This document shows, in pieces, positions 1 to 7,713 of a stretch of DNA of 36,378 nucleotides. The translations under genes were made by a program, and so were the position numbers. Each line of letters starts with the position of its first letter. Position 1 is the first letter of the stretch. The stretch spans positions 1 through 36,378 of IMG/VR virus record IMGVR_UViG_3300027861_001745; one strand, written 5' to 3'. This stretch comes from a virus. The notes under the pieces were generated by a model that saw only the letters and a program-made list of their open reading frames with translations, did no database searches and was not told the origin of the DNA.

Positions 1-143
1 CTACCATTGTGTTCTATCTCTATAGTGCGAGGAATTCCGTTCTTACCGAATAGATACTTCTTAGGAACGCCAATGTAGAGGTTGTAGTTCTCCTCACCAA
101 TCTTCCATCCGTTGTAAGTTGTTTTAGCGTGATAGGTAAACAT
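1..143 (-). CDS. Unknown protein, N-terminal 47 codons only (cut by left edge)
   Basis: The reading frame opens at 143 behind a strong ribosome site (AAAGGAG, 6 nt before the ATG) and runs off the left edge without a stop. The visible N-terminus begins MFTYHAKTTYNGWKIGEENY and is rich in Tyr, Lys and Gly. I do not recognise it. It sits directly behind a good promoter (161-190) with a leader of only a few bases, so it probably starts a new transcription unit, separate from the virion genes. The SD and promoter make it a secure gene; its function cannot be judged from 47 residues. Confidence 0.8.
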   Translation of the reverse strand, partial: MFTYHAKTTYNGWKIGEENYNLYIGVPKKYLFGKNGIPRTIEIEHNG

Positions 144-160
144 ATTCTCTCCTTTATCTA

Positions 161-190
161 AGTATACCCATACTGTTTACAATGTGTCAA
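161..190 (-). promoter_or_regulatory. Sigma70/sigmaA-type promoter for the left-edge gene
   Basis: On the minus strand a perfect -35 box TTGACA (185-190) is followed after 18 nt by TATACT (161-166). Transcription would start around 154, just before the AAAGGAG ribosome site of the gene starting at 143. The -35 box lies inside the last codons of the open frame that ends at 177. Unlike the other promoters here, no hairpin lies between it and the gene. Confidence 0.75.
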
Positions 191-381
191 TACTATGTTT
201 ACTTCTCCACGCACGTAGTATGCCTAAAGTAAGCCTTTGGCTATTCCTGGCTAGTCTCCCTTCCTTGTCCTTACCTTTCCTGTATTCCTTTCTTCCTAGG
301 CGAGCAAGCTCGTTTTTTTTTAACTTGCTTACTCTTTCGCCTGAGGTCTCTTAAGAGTTCAATCGTTTCCAAGCCTATCAA
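177..381 (-). pseudogene. Small basic protein split across two frames at an A9 run
   Basis: Two open frames join end to end at a run of nine A on the minus strand (313-321). The first frame is open from a TTG at 381, reads IGLETIELLRDLRRKSKQV, and ends at 271. The second, +1 relative to it, is open from 350 and ends at 177; after the A-run it reads NELARLGRKEYRKGKDKEGR and continues for about 24 residues. Neither has an ATG. Fused at the A-run they give a plausible helical, basic protein of about 66 aa. A small hairpin (CGAG-CUUG-CUCG) directly follows the run. It may be a broken gene, a sequencing slip in a homopolymer, or programmed slippage. The TTG overlaps the stop of the small ORF at 378-434. 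Function unknown. Confidence 0.4.
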
Positions 382-434
382 TCATGTGTTTCGGGAGTTG
401 CTTCTGGGAATCTCTTGCGAGATCGGGTTTTCAT
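378..434 (-). CDS. Possible 18-aa basic peptide
   Basis: An ATG frame of 18 codons begins MKTRSRKRFPEATP. It lies between the 64-aa gene (ends 470) and the TTG of the frameshifted frame, and its TGA stop overlaps that TTG. The frame is open further upstream, to a possible TTG at 452 that has AGGAG 3 nt before it. The ATG itself has no usable ribosome site. Composition is basic, like other tiny ORFs in this window. I see no domain. It could equally be non-coding sequence. Confidence 0.25.
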   Translation of the reverse strand: MKTRSRKRFPEATPETHD

Positions 435-469
435 TCCCTGGTGTGCAACCAACCACTCCTGCCTACTAC

Positions 470-664
470 TTAATACTGTCTATATTGCTTTTCTAGTTCT
501 TCTGATTCTTCTTCTGGTAAGTCAAATTCAAATCCGTTATCCAATAAAAAAACCACACGTTCTTCGTGTGATACATCTTTAATTCTTTTCTGGAAACCCT
601 CATCTTCTGAAAGACTAAGGCACATCTCTAAACAGTCTTCAATGTTTTCTTCTCTTGTTTTCAT
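470..664 (-). CDS. Small acidic protein, 64 aa, unknown
   Basis: A 64-residue, strongly acidic protein (many Glu/Asp, C-terminus LPEEESEELEKQYRQY) predicted mostly helical. No domain is recognised. The start is the only ATG available; it follows directly on a terminator-like hairpin and seven U residues. The ribosome site would be GAGG in the 3' arm of that hairpin, 7-8 nt from the ATG, so folding would hide it. A promoter lies at 741-769. Small acidic phage proteins are sometimes inhibitors of host nucleic-acid enzymes, but nothing here shows that. The unusual leader suggests expression separate from the lysis genes upstream. Confidence 0.7.
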   Translation of the reverse strand: MKTREENIEDCLEMCLSLSEDEGFQKRIKDVSHEERVVFLLDNGFEFDLPEEESEELEKQYRQY

Positions 665-740
665 AAAAAAACCTCTCGGGGATGGTGTCGTGTCGTATTA
701 CCAAAACTACAACACCCCTAAGAGGTCTGAATGGTAATAC
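665..740 (-). promoter_or_regulatory. Hairpin leader abutting the ATG of the 64-aa gene
   Basis: The RNA arms ACCTCT (721-726) and AGAGGT (671-676), with GGGG (715-718) against CCCC (678-681) inside, form a hairpin followed by seven U (665-671) and then the start codon. A second perfect 9-bp inverted repeat, GTATTACCA (732-740) with TGGTAATAC (695-703), interlocks with it: forming one stem places an arm of the other in its loop. Most of 732-740 lies upstream of the likely start site (about 734), so only transcripts reading in from upstream would contain the alternative stem. Confidence 0.6.
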
Positions 741-769
741 ATTATATCCCAATAGTTTTTAACTATCAA
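741..769 (-). promoter_or_regulatory. Sigma70/sigmaA-type promoter
   Basis: Minus strand: TTGATA (764-769), 17-nt spacer, perfect TATAAT (741-746). The start site would be near 734, giving a leader of about 70 nt that contains the hairpin in front of the 64-aa gene. Confidence 0.75.
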
Positions 770-811
770 ATTAACAATAGCACCTAATTAATTATCGTGT
801 CAATAGACAAA

Positions 812-985
812 CTATACCAATTTCTTTTCCTTTAACTTACATGGAGTACAAACTCTTGATATAGGATTCCTATAATCTGTAAACGCAAAAGAGTTAAAGG
901 TTTCATGTGGTCCGTCTAACTCAATCCACATTTGGAATTTAATCTTACACTTTGGGCACCCATAACTCTTGCGTTGGTTTTTCAT
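812..985 (-). CDS. Small zinc-finger-like protein, 57 aa
   Basis: A 57-codon gene reading MKNQRKSYGCPKCKIKFQ at its start. It has two CxxC pairs, C10-P-K-C13 and C46-T-P-C49, the pattern of a zinc ribbon that would bind one zinc ion. The ends are Lys-rich. Its ATG overlaps the TGA of the 85-aa gene (ATGA), so translation is probably coupled. There is no strong ribosome site of its own. Several zinc-ribbon miniproteins occur in this phage (near 24.4, 30.8, 35.7 and 36.2 kb). Role unknown; nucleic-acid or protein binding is the usual one. Confidence 0.75.
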   Translation of the reverse strand: MKNQRKSYGCPKCKIKFQMWIELDGPHETFNSFAFTDYRNPISRVCTPCKLKEKKLV

Positions 986-1239
986 CTTAGTAATGGACTA
1001 TCCTTTTTAATGTAGGTAACTCCATCTGCTTTATCACTCTCTATTATATAGTCATCTTCGTTTTCGCCAACAATCATCGCTTGGATCCAAACACTTCCGT
1101 ACCAAATCATTTCTGTTGGTATCGGAGTGCTATAGATCTCATCCTTACTATGCCAGCAAGAGTCTCTTCCACTCTTACCCTCACAGACTGGACTGTCATC
1201 GTCTATCATCCCACATGAAGGGGGACAATATTCTTTCAT
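982..1239 (-). CDS. Small cysteine-containing protein, 85 aa, unknown
   Basis: An 85-aa protein with four cysteines in the first 28 residues (C5, C9, C19, C28) and an acidic, possibly beta-rich remainder. No known domain is evident. The start overlaps the stop of the putative holin by ATGA, and its own stop overlaps the start of the 57-aa zinc-ribbon gene, so it belongs to the tail of the lysis operon. It has no signal peptide or membrane segment. It could be a small metal-binding or disulfide-stabilised protein; that is inference from cysteine spacing. Confidence 0.75.
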   Translation of the reverse strand: MKEYCPPSCGMIDDDSPVCEGKSGRDSCWHSKDEIYSTPIPTEMIWYGSVWIQAMIVGENEDDYIIESDKADGVTYIKKDSPLLR

Positions 1240-1451
1240 TTCTTCAGTGCTGCTCTAACACCCTCGTTCTTTAGCTCTTTCTCAATGATGTAGATTACAT
1301 AGTTCACCGCAGGGGCGAACACTACAGCCAGTTCAGGCTTTTCAGTGATGAAAGCAACAAATAGTCCTAGACCACCAGAGACTACTAAGTAGCCGATGAT
1401 CTTTAGGTGCTTTTTAGCAACGTCAGAAAGTTGAAGTTTCTTTTTTGCCAT
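1236..1451 (-). CDS. Putative holin, 71 aa, two membrane segments
   Basis: A short protein with a Lys-rich N-terminus, hydrophobic stretches at about 17-36 and 42-56, and a charged C-terminal tail. Two helices, small size and position immediately after the CHAP endolysin gene fit a class II holin, which would form the inner-membrane hole that releases the endolysin. The start has a good AAGGAG site 4 nt upstream. Holins share little sequence, so the call rests on topology and context; the two other small membrane proteins upstream (2400-2905) are rival or partner candidates. Confidence 0.7.
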   Translation of the reverse strand: MAKKKLQLSDVAKKHLKIIGYLVVSGGLGLFVAFITEKPELAVVFAPAVNYVIYIIEKELKNEGVRAALKK

Positions 1452-1452
1452 G

Positions 1453-2403
1453 TTACTCCTTATTAAATATACTTTTTATCTTGGCTACAAGCTCTTTAAA
1501 TAGGTTGAAATCGGCTTTCTCAGCATTGCCTGCGTCAATGTCACTCTCTAAGTTGTTAAGACGGGTGTTAAGTTTATCAATTATGCTTTTAAGCTCGTCA
1601 ATCTCCGTTGTCCACTCAGTTTCCTTTTTAGCAAACTCAGCCTCTTTCTTAGCAATAGTCTTATTAGCGTCTTTTAACTGATCTTCTACTGTTAGTAATC
1701 TCTCAACAGAGCTAATAATGTCTGTTTGATCGCTTGCAGCAGGTAGATAAAGTTTTTTAGCAAGGTCTTCCTTAAACTTCTGAATCTCTTTCTTACGAAG
1801 TTCAGCCTGTGCATAGTTCTCAGCACTCTCTGCTTTAAGTCGTTCAATCTCTTCTCTGAGTCCCTGGTTCTTCTCTCTTTCGCTTTTTAGGAAGCTGAGC
1901 TCTTTGTCCCAGACTTCCATCCCCTCCTTTTCGGTTTTTACTCCCATGTGTTCTAGTAATTTTGTTGGCATAGTTTCATTCGTACTTTGTATTGGGCGTA
2001 GCACCCCATAGACGTTCTTATAGCTATGGTTGACTATCTCACAGTAGGATACTCTAGACCAGTTTTGGTCAAAGCTCTTGAAGTACTGTGTCCCTGTATT
2101 CTCGCCAGTGCAGATGGCTATGTGTCCAAAGCCACCCCCTGCGTTAAAGTTCCAGATCATCACATCGCCTTCCTGCGGGGTGAAGTCTGATGTATTTGAT
2201 ACTTTGGTAAAATTTTCTTTAAGTACAGAATCGCTTTCAAAGTTAGTCCAGAAGTTTGCTGCACCCCAAACCCCTGCTGGTTGGTCAATCTCTAGAACCT
2301 CATCGCAGTAGTAGCGGAAAAGATCCACACACTGACCACCATAATAGTTATCCCAGTCGGCGTTCTTACCGATCCACTTATCTATGAATTGTTGTAGGTT
2401 CAT
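1453..2403 (-). CDS. CHAP-domain endolysin with C-terminal coiled coil
   Basis: A 316-aa cell-wall hydrolase. Residues about 1-140 form a CHAP (NlpC/P60-like) amidase/endopeptidase domain: catalytic Cys25 in GGQCVDLFRYY, His94 in GFGHIAICTG, and a third polar residue in the DQN at 112-114. CHAP enzymes cut peptidoglycan amide or cross-bridge bonds. After a linker, residues about 160-300 are a long charged heptad-like coiled coil in place of a recognisable wall-binding domain. There is no signal peptide, so export would need the holin. The ATG overlaps the stop of the 81-aa membrane gene. The long coiled coil is unusual for an endolysin and may mediate oligomerisation or attachment to a virion part. 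Confidence 0.85.
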   Translation of the reverse strand: MNLQQFIDKWIGKNADWDNYYGGQCVDLFRYYCDEVLEIDQPAGVWGAANFWTNFESDSVLKENFTKVSNTSDFTPQEGDVMIWNFNAGGGFGHIAICTGENTGTQYFKSFDQNWSRVSYCEIVNHSYKNVYGVLRPIQSTNETMPTKLLEHMGVKTEKEGMEVWDKELSFLKSEREKNQGLREEIERLKAESAENYAQAELRKKEIQKFKEDLAKKLYLPAASDQTDIISSVERLLTVEDQLKDANKTIAKKEAEFAKKETEWTTEIDELKSIIDKLNTRLNNLESDIDAGNAEKADFNLFKELVAKIKSIFNKE

Positions 2404-2645
2404 TCAGCTAACCCCCAAACGAAGAGTGCTCCTCCAACTCCCATTAGTATTACTAAGAGAGCTATTACTACTAAAGTTGTATGAATAACATTTAGTTTAT
2501 CGTGAAGCTGGCTTTCTTTATGAGCTTCAAGAGTAGCTTGTTTAAGAAGTTCTGCTAGTTTTTTGTCTGGGTTAAAGGATGAAATCAAAATCTTCAATTC
2601 GTTAATAGTAGCCTCAAACTCGTTGAGTAACTCTTTTTCTTTCAT
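2400..2645 (-). CDS. Small membrane protein, 81 aa, C-terminal anchor
   Basis: Residues 1-50 are charged and helical; residues about 54-77 form one strongly hydrophobic segment (VIHTTLVVIALLVILMGVGG); the tail is four residues. This is a C-tail-anchored protein with a cytoplasmic helical domain. In the lysis cassette, between another C-tail membrane protein and the endolysin, it is likely a holin, antiholin or lysis regulator. It overlaps both neighbours by four bases or so. No family is recognised with confidence. Confidence 0.75.
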   Translation of the reverse strand: MKEKELLNEFEATINELKILISSFNPDKKLAELLKQATLEAHKESQLHDKLNVIHTTLVVIALLVILMGVGGALFVWGLAE

Positions 2646-2905
2646 AGAAAACTCTGAATTAATACTCCGATTATACCAGAACCAACAGTTGCTCCTATTG
2701 TAATCATTAGACCGAGTCTAAGGTTGTTCTTGGTAATAGAGTTCTGGATATGAGGTAGATGATTCTCTAGGATTTGGTCTACCTTAGTATCAATGGCATT
2801 AACTGTTTTAGTAATATGACGATAGTCAGCTTCTAAAGTAGTAATGCGATTTCTATTCTCCCAAATTAGAGAAGTCTCCTTAAGATCTTTTTTTGAGTCT
2901 GACAC
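2642..2905 (-). CDS. Haemolysin-XhlA-like small membrane protein, 87 aa
   Basis: Starts at a GTG with a GGGAG site 3 nt upstream. Residues 15-60 form a heptad-patterned coiled coil (RITTLEADYRHITKTVNAID), and residues about 63-85 a single membrane helix with Gly-rich face. This order, coiled coil then C-terminal membrane helix, is that of XhlA/holin-accessory proteins encoded beside phage endolysins. It probably associates with the inner membrane and helps time lysis. Its first 26 bases overlap the end of a 32-aa basic peptide gene in another frame. Confidence 0.75.
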   Translation of the reverse strand: MSDSKKDLKETSLIWENRNRITTLEADYRHITKTVNAIDTKVDQILENHLPHIQNSITKNNLRLGLMITIGATVGSGIIGVLIQSFL

Positions 2906-2978
2906 GTCTCCCTTTCTTTCTAGATAAAGAGAGTTTTCTCTTTGGATTCCTTTTTAGTTTAAGTTTTCTCTTTGGCAT
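2880..2978 (-). CDS. Tiny very basic peptide, 32 aa
   Basis: An ATG frame begins 1 nt after the stop of the 1141-aa gene with an AGGAG site 5 nt upstream. It starts MPKRKLKLKRNPKRKL and has 18 Lys/Arg in 32 residues, with no acidic residue. The motif PKRKL occurs twice. The end overlaps the GTG start of the next gene by 26 bases. A ribosome site and tight packing argue that it is translated. It could condense DNA, bind RNA or touch membranes, or act only as a coupling leader; no family is recognised. Two more peptides of this kind occur at 7714 and 30923. Confidence 0.6.
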   Translation of the reverse strand: MPKRKLKLKRNPKRKLSLSRKKGRRVRLKKRS

Positions 2979-2979
2979 C

Positions 2980-5900
2980 TTATCTCCTCAGTTTAATTAT
3001 TGCTGCTTCTACTTCTTGGTTAATAATTCCGTATTTCTTATATAGCTCTAATAACTCTTTCTTTTTCTTGGTACTCTGTATGCCAGCCAATCTATCTATG
3101 ATCTTTTGTGCCCTCACCTCGTCTGAGAAAAGAATCATCTGTCTATCAGAAACACCCATTCCATCTTTTTTCAGATCCTTGATCTTGTTTAGTGTACTAA
3201 TCACTGATGGGTCGTCGTATCCCCTATCTACAAACTCTTGCAACTTAGAAGCTCTGGCATCCACATCATCTTTACTAATATTGTTTATTTCCCTAAACAT
3301 AGTTTCGGCAGAATAGAAAGTAGCCTCGCGTGGGTACTGCTTCTTAATCTCATCAAAGCTTTGGGTTTTAATTTGATTCCCGATCTTAGTTGATTGATCC
3401 TCCTCTTTAGACTTCATTACAGTCTCAAAGTAGAACTTAGCCGTCTCTGGTTTATCTAATTTTGCTTTTAATGTTGCTGTTTGTTTATCACTTAAAGAAG
3501 GAAATCCAGCATTAACCCAAGCTCTTGCCTCTGGGCTAGAGTACTGACCAAATAGAACCGCCTTAATCTTGCCACCAGTAGTTGTTGGGGCTATAAACCT
3601 AGCTCTACCACTTGGTGTCTGTGAGAATCCTCGCTGTAGTAATTGTGACCCCTGTATTGTTTTCCTAGCTTGAGTTCCACCAGGAATGAAAGGAACCAAT
3701 GATTTACCAGCTCTCTTAAGTCTTTCTTCTGGGGAAAGTTCCTCTCCGTATTTACCAGGAGTTCCAAGAGCTGCTTTAGTTATTTCAATGGGTGCTTGTA
3801 GTGTGGGTGGTGCTCCAATCCTAAACGATGGGATCATATCCTTGAAGTCCATCCCTATCGCTTGTCCAACGGTTCCTATTAAAGCGATGTTAGCTAAGAT
3901 GTACCTGGTTAAACCAGCAAAGTCTTTCTTAGAAATCTTTTCTCCTAAGAACTCTGATTGTTTGAGTGAGAATGATTGGAACTGAGTAAGCAGTTTTGAG
4001 ATGTCTGATTGTAGAGCTACTGGAGTATCAATAGAGCCAAACGTGAACTGTGTATCTCTAACAACTTTTAAGCCCTGCTCTACAGCCTCTTGCTCACTTG
4101 CACCTTTAGCTAATGTTTTGGCTTTAGCTCCATAGTATGCAGATCCTCGGTTAATCTTTTCTCCTAAATCAAAGAATGAGAATAGAACCTTGTCAAACTT
4201 TTGTAGTGCTTGTTTACCAGACGATAAGGTTCTATCTTGAATTATGTCCTGACCCAACACTCCTTTGTCTTCTAACTCACCCACCCCCTTAGTCAACAAA
4301 TCATAATAGCCCTTAATCGTGTATTTCTCTCCGAGAACAGAGTATGTGTTAGCTCCCTGAGTTAAGTTCTTCAACGCTGTTCCTGGGTTGAGTCCGAGGG
4401 TTCCACGATACACCCACTGTCTACCAGCTCTTGTAAACTTAGCTGTTGGTCTTTGACCAAACCTATATCCAACTCCAGGTAGTTGTTTAATGGTGTTGTC
4501 TACTAAGTTGTCAATCTTAGTTGGTCTTAGGTTAATTCTATCTATATAGCTCTTAATATAATCATACTGTGAGCCCTCTAAGTTCTTTGAAGCAGCCTTA
4601 ACTTGTTTAAGTGCTGGATCCATATTCACCTTACGCACCCCACGCTTAACATAGGCATCTAGGGCTCTCCATGTATCTTCTACATAGCCCCTCTTACCAA
4701 GCCTCTGTTGAGTGAACGGATCATAAACTGAGCCAGGAATCTTGTCAGAGATAATCCTTGCTAAATCAGGATCAAACTCCTTTTGAATGAATCCCTCTTC
4801 AAAAATGTGCGTGATGTAGTTAGTAATTCGTTTTTCTTTTGGAAGGTCTAATCTATCAGCCCACTTAGCTAAGTATCCTTGAACTTCTTTGGCTACTTTA
4901 AGCTCTTGCTTTGTTAACTCTATCCCTTGACCATCTAGGTATTGGAATATTCTTTGACTACTCTCTTTGGGAACCTGTTGGCTCCACTTAGTAATTCTGT
5001 CAATCTCTACTGGAAGTTCTTTAAGATAAGCATTATAGCTTTTACGAAGTACCTTAGCCTCTTCTTTAAGACCAATCTTATTTAACACCCTATCTGGTGT
5101 TCTAAGGTAGTCAAGTAAACCAACCTTTTCTTTAACGTCAATCGGCTGTTGTGATACAATCTCATTTAATGATTTGGATCCTGGCACCGCTGATTGTTTT
5201 AGGTTCGCTTCTTGTAATGGGGATTTGGTTTTTATTTGGTCTGGTGTTCCTAAAGTGGCTGCAAAATCATCCTGAGGAATCTTCTGAGCAGGGAGCTTTG
5301 CTTTTGGTGCTAGTGTTGGTAGTTTTACTTTTCCTTTAACCTCAGCTTCATCGCCTAACCTAGCAAAACCACCCTCTGGTCCCAACCTAGATTTAGCTTT
5401 AGTTCTTAACTCCATTCCCCGACCATCTGCTTTTGGGACTAACACTTTTTGTTTAGGATCATATTTCTCGCCAGTAGCACTTTCAAAAAACTTTGTCTGT
5501 GCATCTTTAACCTTCTTGCTTGCCTTAACCCACTGTTTACTAACGGGGTCAATCATCCTTCCAGCTTTATTGTAGATAAATCCATCTTTATCAACCTTAA
5601 TGTCGCCTCTCTTTAAATCACCTAACGCCTCAAATCCAGCCCCCAACAGCAGTGATTGTAGTGCTTCACCAGCACCAGTCCCTCTTCTCTCAACAAGTTT
5701 GTTGTAAGAAACATCCTCTAATACATTTAGTCCACCCTGTATAGCCATTCTTCCTGGTAAAGTACCAGCTTTAGAGACCAATGGGTTTATAAGCGAGGAT
5801 GTAAGTCTATTTAAACCCGCAAACTTAATTGAACCAAATGCAGACTGTCCCGTTCTAGACAGGGGTTTTCTTCCAGAGATCACATTACCAATAGTGTTAA

Positions 5901-6405
5901 GACCAACATTTAAACCCATGCCTGTTCTTAGTGCTGGAGCACCAGCTATAGGTGCGGCTCCATAAAGAGCTCCTCTTAACATTGATGATGGGGCTGCTTG
6001 TTGAGCTTGAGTTTGTTGTTCTCTAAACCTATTAATAGTGTTCTGAGATCTTTGTTTATAACGATTAGCCAGTGCTGTGCTTCCCCTTCTACGAGCATAG
6101 TCTTCCATGAGTCTGTCTGTTTGTAGGTCTTTTTTAATTCTTCCAGCTTCAAATGGAGCCATTAGTATTTGATTAAATGGTCTTCCAATATCTTGACCAG
6201 TCTTAACAGCACTCCTACCAAAATCCGCAACCTCTCTACCAACTCCAGAAGCAACTCTCTTAAAAGGTTCGTTAAACTGAGCCCTCCTCTGTGAAGCACC
6301 ACTAAAAGATTTTCGTGTTTGCGGAGAGATAAACTGGAATCCAGCCTTCTCCTTATCACGATCCAGCTTTCCAGCTAGTGTTCTGATCCTGTCAAATAGA
6401 CCCAT
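2980..6405 (-). CDS. Large internal virion (ejection) protein, 1141 aa
   Basis: The largest protein here. The N-terminal 130 residues are basic and helical (starts MGLFDRIRTLAGKLDRD), residues about 140-260 are Ala/Gly-rich and amphipathic, and about 420-760 are helical with many Lys/Glu. A hydrophobic stretch (YILANIALIGTVGQAIG) lies near residue 830, and a charged helical C-terminus follows. No lytic transglycosylase motif was seen. Position after the nozzle, fibre and a 432-aa helical protein is where podoviruses encode the proteins stored in the capsid and ejected to make a DNA channel through the cell envelope; that role is inferred from size, order and composition. Strong AGGAGG site, 3 nt before the ATG. 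Confidence 0.6.
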   Translation of the reverse strand: MGLFDRIRTLAGKLDRDKEKAGFQFISPQTRKSFSGASQRRAQFNEPFKRVASGVGREVADFGRSAVKTGQDIGRPFNQILMAPFEAGRIKKDLQTDRLMEDYARRRGSTALANRYKQRSQNTINRFREQQTQAQQAAPSSMLRGALYGAAPIAGAPALRTGMGLNVGLNTIGNVISGRKPLSRTGQSAFGSIKFAGLNRLTSSLINPLVSKAGTLPGRMAIQGGLNVLEDVSYNKLVERRGTGAGEALQSLLLGAGFEALGDLKRGDIKVDKDGFIYNKAGRMIDPVSKQWVKASKKVKDAQTKFFESATGEKYDPKQKVLVPKADGRGMELRTKAKSRLGPEGGFARLGDEAEVKGKVKLPTLAPKAKLPAQKIPQDDFAATLGTPDQIKTKSPLQEANLKQSAVPGSKSLNEIVSQQPIDVKEKVGLLDYLRTPDRVLNKIGLKEEAKVLRKSYNAYLKELPVEIDRITKWSQQVPKESSQRIFQYLDGQGIELTKQELKVAKEVQGYLAKWADRLDLPKEKRITNYITHIFEEGFIQKEFDPDLARIISDKIPGSVYDPFTQQRLGKRGYVEDTWRALDAYVKRGVRKVNMDPALKQVKAASKNLEGSQYDYIKSYIDRINLRPTKIDNLVDNTIKQLPGVGYRFGQRPTAKFTRAGRQWVYRGTLGLNPGTALKNLTQGANTYSVLGEKYTIKGYYDLLTKGVGELEDKGVLGQDIIQDRTLSSGKQALQKFDKVLFSFFDLGEKINRGSAYYGAKAKTLAKGASEQEAVEQGLKVVRDTQFTFGSIDTPVALQSDISKLLTQFQSFSLKQSEFLGEKISKKDFAGLTRYILANIALIGTVGQAIGMDFKDMIPSFRIGAPPTLQAPIEITKAALGTPGKYGEELSPEERLKRAGKSLVPFIPGGTQARKTIQGSQLLQRGFSQTPSGRARFIAPTTTGGKIKAVLFGQYSSPEARAWVNAGFPSLSDKQTATLKAKLDKPETAKFYFETVMKSKEEDQSTKIGNQIKTQSFDEIKKQYPREATFYSAETMFREINNISKDDVDARASKLQEFVDRGYDDPSVISTLNKIKDLKKDGMGVSDRQMILFSDEVRAQKIIDRLAGIQSTKKKKELLELYKKYGIINQEVEAAIIKLRR

Positions 6406-6412
6406 TTACCTC

Positions 6413-7711
6413 CTATGATCCAGTTATAATATTGCCCTTTTCATCAATTCTTAATCCAGTATTTGTTTGTCCTACAGTACCAGATATTTGTCCTACTCTA
6501 CCCTCTTCTTTTAATAGATCATTAATAGTGGAGCCCCGCTTATCAAATGGAATGTTTCCAGCCTGTCCTGATTGAATTACTCCGCTTTCTACGAGGTCAT
6601 TGATTCCACCCACATCAATATATGATTTTGTATCAACGCTATATTTCTCTTGAGCCTTAGCCCTTAGTTGGTCTAGTTCGTTAGCAGCAGCAGTAGCACC
6701 CTGGTAGAGTTGTTGCATGAACTGAGTGTTTCTAGCATTAACATCTGCTAAGGTTTGTTGATACTGTTGTAAGGTTTCAATTCTCTCTCTGCCTTTTTCA
6801 GTCTCTAGACGACCCCTCTCTGCTCCAACAGCAGCTATTGCCCGATCTAACTCAGACCTCAGATTAAGTTTCTGAGTTTGTAGCCATTGATCTGCTTGGG
6901 CTGTAAGATCTGTAACCTTTGTCCTTAGCTCGTTTTCAGCCTGACCTATCTTAGCCATAGTGTTCTGCAAGGACTGTTGAAAGCCCGCTATATTTCTAGT
7001 AGCTTGACTACCCAACTGTTCAGACACAAACCTTCCAGTACCAGTAGTACCCCCATATCGGGCTTGAATACCCTGCATGAGTTCTGCTGCCTGTCTGCGT
7101 GCTGCAGATACTGCTCCTTCAGTTTGTTGTTGAGCTTCTCCTCTTTGTTCACCAAACCTCGCCAACCTTGATGCTTGTTCTGATTGCAGTCCTGCTTTTT
7201 GTGTTGCACTAGAACCCTCTGCTTCTGAAACACCAGTTTCAAAGGCTGATTGAGAAGCAATGTCTTGCTGGTTTAAAGCCTCAAATGCTGGTGCAAACAT
7301 TGCATCATAGTCAATTTGTGGCTCTTGTGGTGCTCCCTCTAACAGTCTCATTTCCTCTAGTTGTGATGGGTTTAAGTAACCCATTTTCCTAAGCATTTCC
7401 AGCCTGGTATCACCTCCGCCACCTCCTCCTCCACTAGTATCGCCAGTTGGTGCTGGCGGTGGTGTGTTTTGTGTAATTTGATTTAAAGATCCAGTTGTTC
7501 CTCCTAAAATAGATGGATCACGAGACTCTGGCTGATATCCAGCAGAAGTAGGCTCTCCAGTATAAAACGCCTGTGTCCGAGACTCATTAGTCGGACCACC
7601 AGCAACCCACTCTGAAAACCCAGTGTCTCTTGCTCCAGGTGCAATAAGCATACTTGCAGCCTCTATTGCATTTCCTGCTCCTTGTCTTATTTGATCCCAA
7701 AATGATGACAT
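6413..7711 (-). CDS. Helical internal virion/ejection protein, 432 aa
   Basis: Residues 1-90 look disordered and end in a Gly run (near residue 95). Residues about 150-350 are Ala/Gln/Glu-rich and strongly helical, with coiled-coil patterning (SAARRQAAELMQGIQARYGG). The C-terminus is Gly/Thr-rich. There is no catalytic motif. It lies directly before the 1141-aa protein, separated by 7 bases, and has an AAAGGAG site that is embedded in the end of the 16-aa peptide gene upstream. By position it is the smaller partner ejection protein. It is not large enough, nor placed correctly, to be a tape measure. Confidence 0.55.
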   Translation of the reverse strand: MSSFWDQIRQGAGNAIEAASMLIAPGARDTGFSEWVAGGPTNESRTQAFYTGEPTSAGYQPESRDPSILGGTTGSLNQITQNTPPPAPTGDTSGGGGGGGDTRLEMLRKMGYLNPSQLEEMRLLEGAPQEPQIDYDAMFAPAFEALNQQDIASQSAFETGVSEAEGSSATQKAGLQSEQASRLARFGEQRGEAQQQTEGAVSAARRQAAELMQGIQARYGGTTGTGRFVSEQLGSQATRNIAGFQQSLQNTMAKIGQAENELRTKVTDLTAQADQWLQTQKLNLRSELDRAIAAVGAERGRLETEKGRERIETLQQYQQTLADVNARNTQFMQQLYQGATAAANELDQLRAKAQEKYSVDTKSYIDVGGINDLVESGVIQSGQAGNIPFDKRGSTINDLLKEEGRVGQISGTVGQTNTGLRIDEKGNIITGS

Positions 7712-7713
7712 AA

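Noticed and set aside
302-322. Plus-strand terminator (CGAGC/GCTCG plus T9)
   Set aside because: The stem is only 4-5 bp, no plus-strand gene exists, and the bases are explained as a coding A-run on the minus strand.
665-740. Known riboswitch
   Set aside because: The leader is short and matched no aptamer I could recognise; the alternative stem lies partly upstream of the likely start site.
1445-1681. Plus-strand ORFs in general (also at 2972, 11636, 15013, 34538 and others)
   Set aside because: They are antisense shadows of well-supported minus-strand genes, with no ribosome sites and poor composition.
6413-7711. Tape-measure protein
   Set aside because: Too short, no tail-tube or tail-assembly genes nearby; the order fits podovirus ejection proteins.
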